Origin: Silurus meridionalis
Lineage: Eukaryota > Chordata > Actinopteri > Siluriformes > Siluridae
NCBI RefSeq assembly: GCF_014805685.1
Contig: NC_060884.1
Span: 11,876,856-11,940,855 of the forward strand
DNA: 64,000 bases
Direction of reading: 5' to 3'
Within the stretch, counting starts at the first letter, position 1; every line of letters starts with the position of its first letter. The notes under the pieces were generated by a model that had not been told where the DNA came from, searched no databases, and was given only the letters and a program-made list of their open reading frames with translations. Positions 45,474 through 58,424 of this stretch are shown in pieces. The position numbers were made by a program, and so were the translations under genes.

Positions 45474-46155
45474 GCAGGTGCATCTCAATAATTTAAAATG
45501 TCATGGAAAAGTCATATTTTGAAACTGTGTATTAAATAGATAGTGCTGTATCTGAGCATGTTAACCGAGAGTTGAATGAAAGCAAAAAGTGTGGGGAAAA
45601 AAGCTCAAGAAGCCTTGTCAATCAAAATTGATTCAAGAATTTGGGTGAACTTCACAAAGGAATGGACTGAGCCTGGAGTCAAAGCATCAAGGGCCACTAC
45701 ACACAGACGTGTCATGAAATTTGGGTACAGTTGTCGTATTTCTCTCGTTAAGCCACTCCTGAACAGACAACGTCAGAGGCGTCTTACCTGGGCTAAAGAA
45801 AAGAACTGGACTGTTGGTTAAATGACCATGGTGTTGGTGTGCTTGACTGGCCAGCAAACTTACCAGACCTGAACCCCATAGAGAATCTATGGTGTATTGT
45901 CAAGAGGAAAATGAGAAACAAGAGACCAAAAATGCAGATGAGCTGAAAGCCACTGTTAAAGAAACCTGGGCTTCCATACCACCACAGCAGTGCCACAGAC
46001 TGATCACCTCCATGTAATACTGAATTGAGGCGGTAATTAAAGCAAAAGGAGCCCCTACCAAGTATTAAATACATATACATTAAATGAAAAGTCTTTGTGC
46101 ATTGGATTTATTTCATACATGATTTTCACAATTTGAGTTGAATTACTGAAATACT
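45474..46155 (+). mobile_element. Tc1-like transposon relic, left terminus present, right truncated
   Basis: The left end is GCAGGTGCATCTCAATAATT. Transposase remnants: ASRATTHRRVMKFGY (about 45688-45732), the LLNRQRQRRLTWAKEKNWT block (45758-45815), then after a large deletion LPDLNPIENLWCI (about 45862-45897) with the last DDE residue, and CHRLITSM (about 45990). The right terminus lacks the outer part of the inverted repeat and ends near an AT microsatellite at 46172. The 5' DNA-binding half is shortened. Confidence 0.85.
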
Positions 46156-46168
46156 GTAAATTAACTTT

Positions 46169-46171
<3 letters not shown>

Positions 46172-46245
<74 letters not shown>
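46172..46245. repeat. (AT)n microsatellite
   Basis: About 36 AT units directly after the truncated Tc1 end. Confidence 0.96.
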
Positions 46246-46252
<7 letters not shown>

Positions 46253-46259
46253 CACAATA

Positions 46260-47150
46260 TATAATTTGATTTTTGTTCTGCTATTGAGACACAGCCATAT
46301 TACAAACTATACTGCAAAGCAATTTTCAGTTAAGTTTTTGAGAGTGCCTAGTAACTGAGCTGGACAACCAAGGAAACTTTATTTTGCAGTACAGTGAACT
46401 TGATGCATGTCATCCTAGTGTCTTGAGTTAAGTTGAGCTATGCGATGAGATGATGAGAACTGTAAGAGATAAATATAGCATTCAACTACATTCGGAATCA
46501 GCTGAGACTGTCGGCAGTGGAAGACCTGTCAGCAGTGGTCCAGTCTGCCTGAGACTAAACAGTCATGGCCTGCATGGGGAGAAATAGCAGATGCTGCTGA
46601 TGTTGCAGAGAGAAATCAACATGACAGAATCATGTTAGCAACATGAGCAGAAAATTATAGCTGGTGTTGTCAGATGGTGTGATCAGAGCTCTCCAGAGTA
46701 AAGACAAGATCTTGACATATGGGCACATCTCCAGGGATATGTAGAAGTTCAGCCCTGCTGAGATCTGATTTCAGGTGATAAAATGGCAGGCAGACAAGCT
46801 GTTATATGAGTTTAAACGTGTGTGTCTGAGGGAGGAAAGCAAAGAATCTGTCATCTGTAAAGAAGTGGTATGAAAAGTGAAGATATTACATCACTGATAG
46901 AGCAAAAAATAGAAGCAAGCTCTAAGCCTTGTGGGACTCCAGTGCAAAGTCTGCATGGAGCAGATGTGTAGCTTTAATTGGCCTTAATTATAAATGCACT
47001 CTGTGTCATGAATTTATACAAAATAGCATGGAAAATTAAAGTGTGTGCTGTGAAGGATTGCAAAATGATTTTCATTACTAAATACATCCTTAATTATTTC
47101 AAGACTTGAGACTGGAGTGGCAGGTCATTATCCAATATGACATTGACAAC
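46260..47150. other. non-coding stretch, nothing recognised
   Basis: Frames are short. Possible decayed repeats around 46420-46780 could not be assigned. Confidence 0.4.
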
Positions 47151-47154
47151 AGTT

Positions 47155-47260
47155 AATTGTATGCCATTTGGCAGATGCCCTATCGAGAACAACTTACGAT
47201 TATTTCATTCTTACAGCTGAGCAGTTGAGAGTCCACTGAGCTCCCACTTCCCACCACTTT
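47155..47260 (-). mobile_element. tRNA-derived SINE, tail portion
   Basis: TATGCCATTTGGCAGATGCC, ACAACTTACGATTATTTCAT and GCTGAGCAGTTGAGAGTCC match the left half of the SINE at 21.4 kb. The head was not recognised. Confidence 0.65.
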
Positions 47261-47264
47261 CCAA

Positions 47265-48085
47265 TCACTGATACATCAGAGTAGTCCAAAACTCAAAACC
47301 TGGAGCTTTCAGAATGGTCAAGTCAGAAGTCAGATTCTTTGGCAAAACTTCACTATTGATCTCCAGCCAGTCATTAACTGCTTGAGCACAAAAATATGTT
47401 TACATGAAAAGCCGGTAGACATTTTTCTGAAGACTTGCAGCTGTAATTGCATTTAAAGTTGCTTCCTCCGAGTGTAGAATGGCTTCTCGAAAGTTTATAC
47501 ACATTATGTAGACTGCACATCACAATATATGCAATCTAATCTTGCTGCCTGTAGCCAGGGATTGTAGTAGAATATGGTATTGAGTGAAACTCCGACAGTA
47601 TTTCTCAAGAAGGTTATTGTTCCAATATGTGCATACTCCAATATGTGCAATATGTGCATACTCATAGTAGTTAAACAGAGGACTGCATATCTGGACATAC
47701 AATATGCTTGAAGTCTGTTGGAATGAATTAGCGTTATAGAAGTTAATGTACAAAAAAATCCCAATTTCATCCCTCTGTGTAAGACTGAGCATGATAAATG
47801 AATGATCAGCGAGTTGACCTGCATTCGCCTTAACATGGAGTAGACAAAAATACTGTTGGTTATGTTTAGGCTCTCCACACACAAACTAGCATGAAGCAAA
47901 TTGCTAAGCCATCTTGGCTGGGATATCATGGGGAAAAAACAATGAAAAGATTGTATAATACTGCTTGTTTTGTTTTTGCAGAATGAAAAGCTGACTGCTT
48001 GTATTTATTCGCAATATTTGGATAAAAAACTTTCAGTAAATTTCAGTAATTGTAAAATTACTACATGAAGCCGCATACTTTACTA
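47265..48085. other. non-coding stretch
   Basis: Contains a local triplication of CAATATGTGCATACTC-type words at about 47631-47665. The minus-strand frames of 141 and 120 codons (47504-47929) overlap each other in different frames and carry no motif, so I do not call them. Confidence 0.4.
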
Positions 48086-48087
48086 AC

Positions 48088-48385
48088 CCAGGTTCTTCTT
48101 CTTCTTTCGGCTTCTCCCATTAGGGGGTCGCCACAGCGGATCATCCGTCTTCATACCCCCCCTGTTCTCTACATCTGCCTCTTTTAAACCAACTACCTGC
48201 ATGTCTTCCTTCACCACATCCATAAACCTCCTCCTTGGCCTTCCTCTTTCCTGGTGGCTCCATCCTCAGCATTGTCCCACCGATATACCCCATGTCCCTC
48301 CTCTGCAAATATCCAAACCATCTCAATCTCGCCTCCCTTACCTTGTCTCCAAAACTTTCTACATGCACTGTCCCTCTAATAAACT
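48088..48385 (-). mobile_element. RTE-like LINE, 3' terminal fragment
   Basis: On the minus strand it reads VESFGDKVREARLRWFGYLQ, RRDMGYIGGTMLRMEPPGKR, then GGCGACCCC and a (GAA)n tail (about 48094-48108 on the plus strand as TTCTTC). It matches the tails of the copies at 14.4, 31.3 and 60.4 kb. It is 5'-truncated just upstream of the VHVG segment. Confidence 0.93.
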
Positions 48386-48394
48386 TATACAGTT

Positions 48395-48810
48395 AATTTA
48401 TGAAAAATAATGACAAAATATAGACAATCAACTCAACCATGTCTGTTAAAGATGAAAAATAATTGGTTTTCTTGTTCCCCACTTTTATTTCTGTGATGCT
48501 CAAATGTTGACCATCCTCATGTTATCGAGGGTTAAGAACGTTGTTCCAGCTCTTTAACCCATACCTGTAGTTATTAATAGGTTTGCTTGGAAGGAAATTA
48601 GAATTCAACTAAAACAGCTTTACAGACAACCATGTTTTTTTTACAGTATTTGCACATTTCTCTATTGGTTTTACTGTACTCATATATTTAGATTTAAGGA
48701 GATTTCAAATGAGAAATGAAGGAAGAAAAGGGAAGGATGGCAAGCAGCATGGAGGGAACACACATTCTGAGCGAGTGAGTCAGCATGCACGCGGGCACGC
48801 ATGTGTTTGT
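48395..48810. other. non-coding stretch, nothing recognised
   Basis: AT-rich, no coding signal. Confidence 0.4.
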
Positions 48811-48811
48811 G

Positions 48812-48836
48812 TCTGTGTGTTGTGTGTGTGGTGTGT

Positions 48837-48923
<87 letters not shown>
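48812..48923. repeat. (GT)n microsatellite
   Basis: About 50 GT units with a few interruptions. Cys-Val frames here are artefacts. Confidence 0.97.
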
Positions 48924-48924
<1 letters not shown>

Positions 48925-48929
48925 TCAGA

Positions 48930-50760
48930 AATGCCACACAAACAGACTGGAATCCTTAATGAAGCAAGTGCCGTATGCTGTTCATCTGCTCATGGATCTT
49001 GTGGCAGGGTAAACAGATTGGATGGAGCTGAAGGATCATACACACATTTGCAGGGATTGAGAGAAACAGAGAAAGTGAGAGAAAACCCTCTCCTCACTCT
49101 GTCACTGTATGTTGAATGCTTCTAACCAAAGACTTTCCAACAGTAGCTTTTCCATTAGCTTAGCTCCAAAAAAGGTTGCTTTGGCTAAGAATAGATTAAT
49201 GTCTTTAATTTGAACTAACGTGTCTTTATCTGTGCATTAATAAAGGTACTGAGCTCTGTAGAATGGACTGTAGAGCCATATACATTGGGTTTTATCTGAT
49301 TATTGAGCTACCTGTGGTGTGAAGTGACTCATGGTTGTATTTGGAACACACACACACCCCTCACATTCTGCAAGAACATCTTGTTCAAGTTCATTGTGTG
49401 TGTGTTCAGTAGTACCTTCTGAGAACATGATTCATGCTTCCAGTCATATTAATATTGCAGCAGCAATTAAATGTGATAAATGATACTCTAGCATGCAGCC
49501 TGCCAGTACAATACATTCTGTATATATTTTTATTCTTTGAATATTCTCTATATACAGTAATGTGCCAACATCTTGTGTTTCTTTTTAAGTTCTGTGACGA
49601 TGCACTGTGCTTTGAAGGCGTTTCTTATTTGGATAGGTTTATTCGTGAGGGTTTTGAAGACCCCGAACACAGTACATGAGGAGTTTAACAACAACACACA
49701 AGCAAAACAAGAGAAGGATGCCACAAAGATCCACACTAAACTAAGTGACCAAACTACTTTTAGCAAGTGTTAACACTTACGGATAGGAAAAGAATGGAAC
49801 AAAACTATGGGTGATAATCAAAGACAATTATATATACAATTATAATTAAATACACAATTATACAATTTTAATCAACACCCACTTTTGGACAACTGTTAAA
49901 CAAATCACATACTGTAATCCTGAAGGGTCTACATTCCTTTTGCAGTACACAATACTTATTATAACTCAATACAATTACAAACATAGAATGTAATTATGGT
50001 ATTATTTATAGATTTTACTCATTGATCCATAATTTAAAAAGCCATTTACATTGTTTGTAACTATCCTACATGTCTTAATCATTCTGTTCAAACAGAGGGT
50101 ATGGAATCCATAAAGCTGCAATTTCGTTCATGAACAGTTCCTTAAATGAGTTTAAAATCTCAAGGTTTTTAAAATGAAATGCTGCATGCTCTATTAAATT
50201 GCTGTCACTATCCATAGCGTCTTTTCTTTTGTCATCCTGTACATCTAAACATCCAACAGCCTTGACTTTTAACATTTAACCTGTTTGCTTTTTCTTTTAA
50301 AACCAGGCATGTTAAATAGATTCATTTTAAGCGACATTTCAACTACTCAAACTCAGCCACTGGCTTTTCGTGTCACTTCACATTAGAGTCAACATGACCC
50401 ACATACTCCATGAACCATAGATTTGTTTAAAAATATTTTGTGTTTTTGTAAATCCATCGGCATGGAAAACTTTACAGAAACATTGATGCTGATTATTTAT
50501 TTAGGGTAGACAGTAAGCATTTTATATTTTATGACTCTGGCCATTTACAGCCTGTGTTGATGTGTACACAAGAGGGCAGTGAATCAGCAGCACTGTGGTA
50601 TTACATGAACTGCAACTTGAATTACAATGAACAACAATTTGCAAAACATTAGAAGGAGGCCTACTGGTTACAGATATCACAGATATCGAAATATCTGTAA
50701 ACAGCTGACAGAGGACTACTGGTTATGTTTGAACTGCTGACAGTAGGCTTAAAAGTAAGA
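48930..50760. other. non-coding stretch, nothing recognised
   Basis: Short frames without motifs, such as 81 codons at 49434-49679. AT-rich from 49790 to 50050. Confidence 0.4.
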
Positions 50761-50772
50761 ATATCAGTTCCC

Positions 50773-50938
50773 TTTCAGGCGAAACGCTTTGGGAATGCCT
50801 CTGTGTTGTTCACGCTCTGAACCATGTGTTAAATCCGGCCAAAGGCAAGGCATGACATCATTGGCTTGGCGACGTCACGACCAGGAAGCTACAAAATTTG
50901 CATGCAGTGGAGCCGACGCTAGCTTCTGTTTGCTCAGA
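50773..50938 (+). repeat. left inverted terminal repeat of the DIRS-like element
   Basis: Pairs with the reverse complement of 51951-52105, about 85% by eye over most of its length. Confidence 0.88.
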
Positions 50939-51950
50939 TAAGCACTTTGTGTGTGAATCTGTGCAGGCATGAGCTTTAAAAGCAAACAGCAAACTTTCGA
51001 CTGTGTGTTCCTCCTTGCCCCCACTTCATTTCCTTTTTTACACTGAGGTGTCCAGGTCCTGGGTTAGCCCGTATGCGGCCCACTTGTTTACCCCACAAAC
51101 CTCGCTGTATACGAACATCATGGGGAGGAAGGAGTGGGCCACGGGTGAAAGAGACGCTAGCTAGCTATATTTCCGATCGATATTTCAGACAGGGACAGAA
51201 CTTTTCCGCTGAATGCCCCAATGGTCCCTTCTGGTTTGTTCGTCGACAAGTTCCAGGAGGCCAAGAAGCAGTTGGCGGCATTTTAGTGTTATCTCCCTCA
51301 TCGCTCCCAAGGGGCCGCTTGGCGGGCGCAGCACGGTGCCTGTCCCTCCCCAGTGCCACCAGGAGGTCAGTCAAGAGAGTGAGAGAAGGTCAGTCACTCA
51401 CTGTGAAGCAGTTCCAGAGGTTGCTGGAACTCATGGCAGCAGCATCCAGTGTGATTCCACTCGGTCACCCACACATGAGACCCCTCCAGTGGTGGCTCAA
51501 AAACAGAGGGTTCCCCTGAAAGGGCAATCCACTCCGTACTATCAAGATCTCATGGTGAGCCCTCTGAGCCTTAGATATGTAGAAAGAACCTGCGTTCCAG
51601 TCTCAGGGCCCCATCATGGGAGCTCCTTGTTGTTGCGTAATGCTAACGATGGATGCATCCCTTTACGGGGTGGGGAGTGGTCATAAGTGGCCGCTCTCCC
51701 CAAGGTCAGTGGAACAAGCTCCATCTCATGTGGATAAACTGCCTGGAGATACTGGCCATGTTTCTGTCTCTAAAACACTTCCCCCCTGACCTGAGGGATT
51801 GCCATATTGCCATTCCTAAAGTGTTTAGATGCAGCTCTAGTTCCTTAAAGGGAACGTCTCTAGGTTAGGTATGTAATTGTAGTTCCCTGAGGAAACGAGA
51901 TGCTGCGTCTCCGAGCCACTCTCCCTGCATCCCTGCCGCACAGAGATTTG

Positions 51951-52105
51951 CAGAAGCTAGCGGCGGCTCCACTGCATGCGCGTTTTGTAGCTTCCTGGTC
52001 GTGACGTCACCCCGCCGGTGATGTTGCGCCTTGCCGTTGGCCAGATTTCACACATGTTTCAGAGCGTTAACAACACAGAGGAGTTCCCAAAGTGTTTTGA
52101 CGCAG
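51951..52105 (-). repeat. right inverted terminal repeat of the DIRS-like element
   Basis: Begins CAGAAGCTAGCGGCGGCTCC and ends with GAGTTCCCAAAGTGTTTTG; inverse partner of 50773-50938. Confidence 0.88.
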
Positions 52106-52159
52106 CATCTCGTTCCCTCATGGAACTAAGGTTACATACATAACCTAGAGATGTTCTAC

Positions 52160-52310
52160 CAAGATATCGTCAATCCTCAAACCTCAGCATATTCTCAGCA
52201 TATTCTCTCTTCACAATGTTCTGCTAATTGAATGAAATGTAAATGTTAAATGAATCAGTGATTGCTTACTGACAATCCCATCTGTAGTTGTGTAATCTGA
52301 CTGGTGTGCA
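52160..52310. other. short non-coding spacer
   Basis: Contains a tandem CAGCATATTCT doublet at 52186-52206. Nothing else was seen. Confidence 0.4.
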
Positions 52311-52369
52311 GTTGATGAATCTTAGTGTGCTGGAAAAAAGGATTGGACCTTGTATTCAACCCAAGACCC

Positions 52370-52725
52370 AAGGTGAAAGATGATTTCCAGAAGCACTTTA
52401 CATGAGGAGGGAATACACTGTGGATAAGATTCATGCATACAATCATTCTCACTTATTCACACCTAGGTGTAATTTAAAGTAACCAATCCACCTACTTGTG
52501 CAATTTGGACTAGAGGGAGGACAAAAGGGGTTTCCCATGCAAATGCAAATACTGTAGGAACATCAAATAAAAATTTCCTTTATTGGCAAGTGCTTCCAGT
52601 ATATAGAGTAAATGAGAAACACTGAAATTATTGTACAAGACCAACACAGACAGTCAGGATTGAAACAGGGACCCTGGAGCTGTGGCATAGCAAAGCTTCT
52701 TGCTGTGCTACTCTTCCTTCCTGCA
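52370..52725 (-). mobile_element. SINE-like element, tail-to-head orientation
   Basis: AGGGAATACACTGTGGATAA, TTCACACCTAGGTGTAATTT, AAAGTAACCAATCCACCTAC, AGACAGTCAGGATTGAAACA and GGGACCCTGGAGCTGTGG keep the family order. CAGGATTGAAACAGGGACCC is the B-box region of the tRNA-like head read in reverse. A foreign segment of about 110 bp (52555-52650) interrupts it. Confidence 0.65.
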
Positions 52726-52739
52726 GGGTTATGATATTT

Positions 52740-54025
52740 TTGAAAACTCTATAGGCAAACAAACACAAAAGCCATCTGTAGTACTTAGAATAAGGCTATT
52801 GTGAAATGGGTTTAAAATAGGCAAAGCTAATGTGATACTGTTATGTATAAACATCAAAGATGGCTTGGCATTGCCACAGGAACAATTCTAGCACGAGATG
52901 TCACAAAATCTATGCTTTCAATGGTCTCACAGTTTGGCAGTTTAGCGATGACAACCCACTAGCCCTGCCTTATTAGAAAGCTACCAACCAGAGAGAGCAT
53001 GCATTGTTTTAACTGTTGTTCTGAGAAACATAAAGTTAATGTCTGTTTATTTGTTCAGTTTATTTATAGGACTGTGTATTGGTAAGCAGGTGGGAACAAC
53101 CAGTAATCTGGAGATGTTTCTTGTGTTCTCTTTATCAAATCACTGAGGATCACGGGTGTTATATTCTGCAGCATTGGCAGCTGGCAAAGGTAAGTTCTCA
53201 CTATCCAAGAATAACCTGTATAGCCTGAAGCTGGGTAATGGTGGAATATTCTGTTGGGCAGTCTTTTCAATTACTGGCCATGTCCATGTTATAAATTCAG
53301 AATGATGGCTGTTGGACTCATCCTTTCGTTTAATAGACTGTCCAACAAAAAAGGGCCCTCATATTTTATTTATAAACTACCCAGATAAAGCTACACTGAG
53401 TACTAAGAACTGACACTGCATTTTTCATTTTATGCTGTTTGACTAAATGATGATATGGTTATTTCTATTCAGACAAATCGAACAAATATCCCAAGATAAC
53501 CATTAAATACTTGTGTTTATTGTAACCAGAATAATATGTGTAGAAATGTCAAGCACTGTATTAGGCCAGGTTAGCCCAAACAAGATCTATACGAGCAAAC
53601 TCATTTGGATTCAAGGTTCTTCTCTTCATCGTAATTGATGGATTGATAGTGTTGACCTAGCAAAAGCATGACATAGCCTGTATTGGATGTTCTGGTACAC
53701 AAAGGAAAGGTTGCATATCACAAGGCTACATATTTTCCTTCGGAGGAACGTCATGCAGCAGTTAGTAAGTAACTGGGTAGGGACAGTTTTTGTCAGGAGT
53801 GCCTGCATGTAAGACATTTGATATATAATATGAACACATTTCTTCACACATGCTTCAAAAACACATTTGCCAACAGAACAAAGTACAAGTATACATTTCT
53901 GGAAATAGTCATTAATATTCTGTATGGTTTTATGTAACGCTAGAAAATAGAAAATAGAAAATATATACTATATAAATCTGACTTTATTGTACATTGTTAA
54001 CTTTTTTTTTGCATTGTAATTTTTT
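52740..54025. other. non-coding stretch, nothing recognised
   Basis: A short tandem of AGAAAATAGAAAAT lies at 53942-53960. No motif-bearing frame. Confidence 0.4.
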
Positions 54026-54296
54026 ACAGATTTTTTGTGCAGAACAGCTAGCGGGTGTCTTTACTGACATCTTCAACATCTCCCTGAGCAGTATTGTTGT
54101 TCCCACCTGCTTTAAGACAACGACCATTGTTCCCGTGCCGAAGAAATCTACATCTCCACAACCTTCCATCTGGCTCTCACCCACCTGGACAACAAGGACT
54201 CATATGTACGAATACTGTTTATTGACTTCAGATCAGCATTCAACACAATCATTCCTCAGCACCTGGTTTTTAACACAATCATTCCTCAGCACCTGA

Positions 54297-55198
<902 letters not shown>

Positions 55199-55332
55199 AA
55201 CGGATCTCACACACACTCACTCACACACACACTCACTCAAACTCACCCCGGCATCCTGGCCAAACTTGCCCGCTGGCCTACTAATCATCCCCTCATATTA
55301 ATTGGCTATATCACTCTATCTCCTCTCCACTA

Positions 55333-55503
55333 ATATGCTGGTGTGTGGTGGGCGTTCTGGCGCAATATGGCTGCCGTTGCATCATCCAGGTGGATGCTGC
55401 ACATTGGTGGTGGTTGAGGAGAACCCCCCCTTTCATATGTAAAGCGCTTTGAGTGCTGCAGAAAAGCGCTATATAAATGTAACAAATTATTATTATTATT
55501 ATT
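55333..55503 (+). mobile_element. small L2-type 3' tail, nested in the LINE 3' UTR
   Basis: TGTGTGGTGGGCGTTCTGGC, GCAATATGGCTGCCGTTGCA, AAAGCGCTTTGAGTGCTGCA and GAAAAGCGCTATATAAATGT end in an ATT repeat. This is a common fish L2-type 3' end or SINE carrying such an end. It lies inside the 3' UTR of the 54-kb LINE. Confidence 0.7.
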
Positions 55504-55583
55504 AAATGTGTGTTACCGAACTGTACAACCTGGACTAAACACTTAACACACACTCATTACCCATCTCAATCCATTCCACCACC

Positions 55584-55585
55584 AT

Positions 55586-55616
<31 letters not shown>

Positions 55617-55617
55617 T
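55584..55617. repeat. (TTTA)n tetranucleotide repeat
   Basis: About eight TTTA units inside the LINE 3' UTR. Confidence 0.95.
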
Positions 55618-56389
55618 TATTATTCATACTTGACCGTACCACTCTCTTACTACTGTTTTGTTTGCACCTTTCACTTTATTATACTGTTTACAGGCTGTTT
55701 TTGCACCTTTGACTGTATCATACTATACTGTTTACATGCTGCCTTTTGCACCTCTTGACTGCTGCTTTTTTTGCACTACAATGTCCTGGTTATATTCACT
55801 CCCGGGTATAGTTTTTAGGTTTACTGGTCGGCGCTATATTTGGATTTTTTGTGTTGTCTTGTGTTGTCTGTCAGCACTGTATGTCTGTACTGTTTTTTGT
55901 CTGCACTGTTTGCACTAGGTTGCACTCGATGCACTTTATGTAGCTTTGTGTTGTGTTGTAGCTCTATGTTGTTTAGTGTAGCACCACGGTTCCGGAGTAA
56001 CGTTGTCTCGTTTTTACTGTGTACCGTGTACAACTGTGTATAGTAGAAATGACAATAAAAGCCTCTTGACTTGACTTGACTTTATTTGCCTGCACTGCCT
56101 TTCATTGCATGTGTCTTCTTGCCAATCGCCTGACTTTCTGCCTGTCTTTTGTTCTGATAATTTGACCGTCCCTTTTGTTTTTTCTACTTTGTTTTTAATA
56201 AATGTGTTTCAAATTTTTTAATAAATGGTTGAAACTGTACCTGTGTCTATCTTCATTTATTATGAATTATTATTAATGATTTTAATAATAATAATAATTT
56301 TATATATATATAATGGGGGGGGGGGGTAGCAATAGGCAATAGGTTTAATTAAACAATTTTTACATCAGTTTATGTGGACATGAAAATTT

Positions 56390-57840
56390 GAGAAAACTTG
56401 TTGATCGATCAGAGAAACCAGCTAGACGTCCAAATACGCTGGCTTGAATATAGTCCAGCCCTTGATTGTGCTTTTTGTTTCATGTGTCGTGCAGTTCAGG
56501 ACCGACATATTTCAAGTGACTGGATTTGGCAACTGGAAAATAGCCACTGGAAATTCTCTGAACATCAGAAAAGCAGCATGCACATTACTGCAGGTTTAAA
56601 AATGAAAGACTATCAACGAACACGTAAAACAGGAAACGCCGCCATTGTGAGCACGCGAAGAGAGTGAATGAAAACAGAAAATATCTTAAAAATTATGTGA
56701 GATTCTCTTTTGTTGTCTCTTTTGTTGTCGTTCCTCTATTGCTCTTCATGGTCTTGATGAAACGAAAAAATCACAAAATCGGGGAAATTCAAGGGCCACT
56801 GACAGCCAATTGACTGGCTATTCAAAAAGAAAGAAAGAACGTTTAATTATGTCCATAGCAAACACTAGGAATGAGTTGATTATTATAATGGCTGATCAGA
56901 TTAAAAATGACATCATACAGAGAGTGCATGAAGCCAGAATATTTGCCCTTATTGCAGATGAAACTCAAGACATAAGTAAGTATGAGCAAGTTGCAGTGGT
57001 TTTAAGATATGTCGACAGAGACCTTGCTGTCCATGAATCATTCATCATATTTTATTGGGCTGACAGAACAGATGGTTAATCTCTGGCCCTGCTTTTAAAG
57101 AATGTACTGACAAGTCTTAATCTTGACAGTAAATCTTGCAACCTGAGAGCGCAGTGTTACGATGAAGCGGCAAGTATGCGAGGGACCTGGTGTGGTGTAG
57201 CTACATGTATGTGTATTGTATTGTATTATGATGTATGTACATTGTGATTCACATATCCTGATTTTGAGTCCTTTGCAAAAAAGTAACAGCGACTTTTCTG
57301 GTAAGTCTACCACCCCTTAGCGACACAAAATTGGGCTGCAGTGCAAAGGCTCTCAAGGCCATACTTGATAACTTTAAGACTATCGTTGACACTCTAAATG
57401 AAATTTCAGAAAATGATGTGCGAATCGGGGTAAAGGCAACTTTTTGTTTATTTGCATTTTGATGCAACAGTCATTAACCATAATATGCCACAGTAAAAGA
57501 CCTGATTGCGTCTGCCACAATCTTTGCACTTTTAGCAATGAGAACTGATCAACACTGTTAGCTCCGCTGGGATTTTACAGTCCAGTTGTGTGATAAAAAC
57601 AACTACTGTGGCCCTCAACACCCATAGAGGAGAACAAACAAAGCAACGATGCCTGGACCAAATGCAGACTCAACTCAGGACCATTCAAAGGAGTTGCATT
57701 TCAGCAGACTAGACAACACTGTTAATGAGATCCGTGAGCGATTTCAGGAAAATTACATGAAGACTTTAAATGCACTTAACATCCTCAGCTCCAGTATATG
57801 CACCGGAGGAGACCAGATTTTTTTTTTCTTGCCCCCCTGA
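56390..57840 (+). pseudogene. hAT-superfamily transposase relic (DUF4371/ZMYM-like type)
   Basis: Fragments in order: a Cys-rich domain ALDCAFCFMCRAVQ with SDWIWQLENSHWKFSEHQKS (about 56455-56575), resembling a TTF-type zinc finger; then IFALIADETQDISKYEQVAV (about 56939-56998), the region of the first catalytic Asp; VLRYVDRDLAVHESF; SLALLLKNVLTSLNLDS; YDEAASMRGTW (about 57160-57192); then TQNWAAVQRL (57325-57354). Stops and frameshifts separate them. The C-terminal dimerisation segment was not found. Such genes encode DDE-type hAT transposases. No terminal repeats were identified. Confidence 0.8.
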
Positions 57841-57844
57841 CTCA

Positions 57845-58055
57845 AGAGTCAAATGTTGCCCATGTATTTATGCGTATATATAAATACATATAAATATAAT
57901 TATTATTTATCATCTTCTTTATTATTAACCAAATGCACTAATGTTTGAAAAAAAATCCTATTTTAAAAATAACATATAGAAAAATATGTCACATTGAATC
58001 ATTTAGTAACTTTCAGTAATGGCACAGCAATGCAGTGAATGTGGAGGCTTTGCCA
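57845..58055. other. non-coding stretch, nothing recognised
   Basis: AT-rich. Confidence 0.4.
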
Positions 58056-58059
58056 GGAA

Positions 58060-58275
58060 CAATGAGCACACAGAAGGAATGCATCCATGACAGGTTGCCA
58101 TCAGGGCACCACATATCCACACTTAAGGACATATTTAGAGCAGCCAATCCACCTACCATCATCATTTTACTAGGTAGTCTTAAGGAATCCAGACAGACAC
58201 AGGGAGAACAAGCATAAACTCACAGACATTTCCTGAAGCTCAGGATCGACCCCTGATCCCACTGCAATGAAATGA
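58060..58275 (-). mobile_element. SINE-like element, tail-to-head orientation
   Basis: GAATGCATCCATGACAGGTT, GCACCACATATCCACACTTA, AGAGCAGCCAATCCACCTAC, GACACAGGGAGAACAAGCAT and CTCAGGATCGACCCCTGATC follow the same order as at 52.5 kb. Confidence 0.65.
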
Positions 58276-58424
58276 AATACAAAATAAATAAGGCTATGAA
58301 TAAAATAACATCGAGCTATAGATTGCTTATGTAATTCAAATAAATTGTATATGAATAACAATGTTTAACAGAACAGCTGTTAAAAATATATATACTTTTT
58401 AGATATAAATTTGAAGACTATAAT

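Larger units (their letters stand above)
50765..52160 (+). mobile_element. DIRS-like retroelement, heavily deleted
   Basis: Inverted terminal repeats of about 160 bp lie at 50773-50938 and 51951-52105. The left reads AACGCTTTGGGAATGCCTCT and the right, reversed, AACACTTTGGGAACTCCTCT. Both share GACGTCACGACCAGGAAGCT and GCATGCAGTGGAGCCG. A second inverted pair, 51852-51912 and 52098-52156, contains CTCTAGGTTA and GAGATGCTGCGTC. It resembles the internal complementary region of DIRS elements. The interior has a gag-like trace (FVDKFQEAKKQLAAF, about 51237-51281), RT-side sequence (LTVKQFQRLLELMAAASSV, about 51397-51453), and an RNase H start MDASLYGVGSGH (from 51649). Frameshifts and deletions removed most of the polymerase, and no tyrosine recombinase is visible. 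Confidence 0.85.

Noticed and set aside
47504..47929. Two overlapping minus-strand frames of 141 and 120 codons
   Set aside because: Different frames over the same DNA, no domain, low-complexity word repeats at 47631-47665, no splice or promoter context.
48680..49125. 138- and 75-codon frames over the GT repeat
   Set aside because: Cys-Val runs from (GT)n. The flanking residues have no motif.
55440..55480. Palindromic AAGCGCTTT / AAAAGCGCT as a regulatory site
   Set aside because: It is the standard 3' end of an L2-type element.
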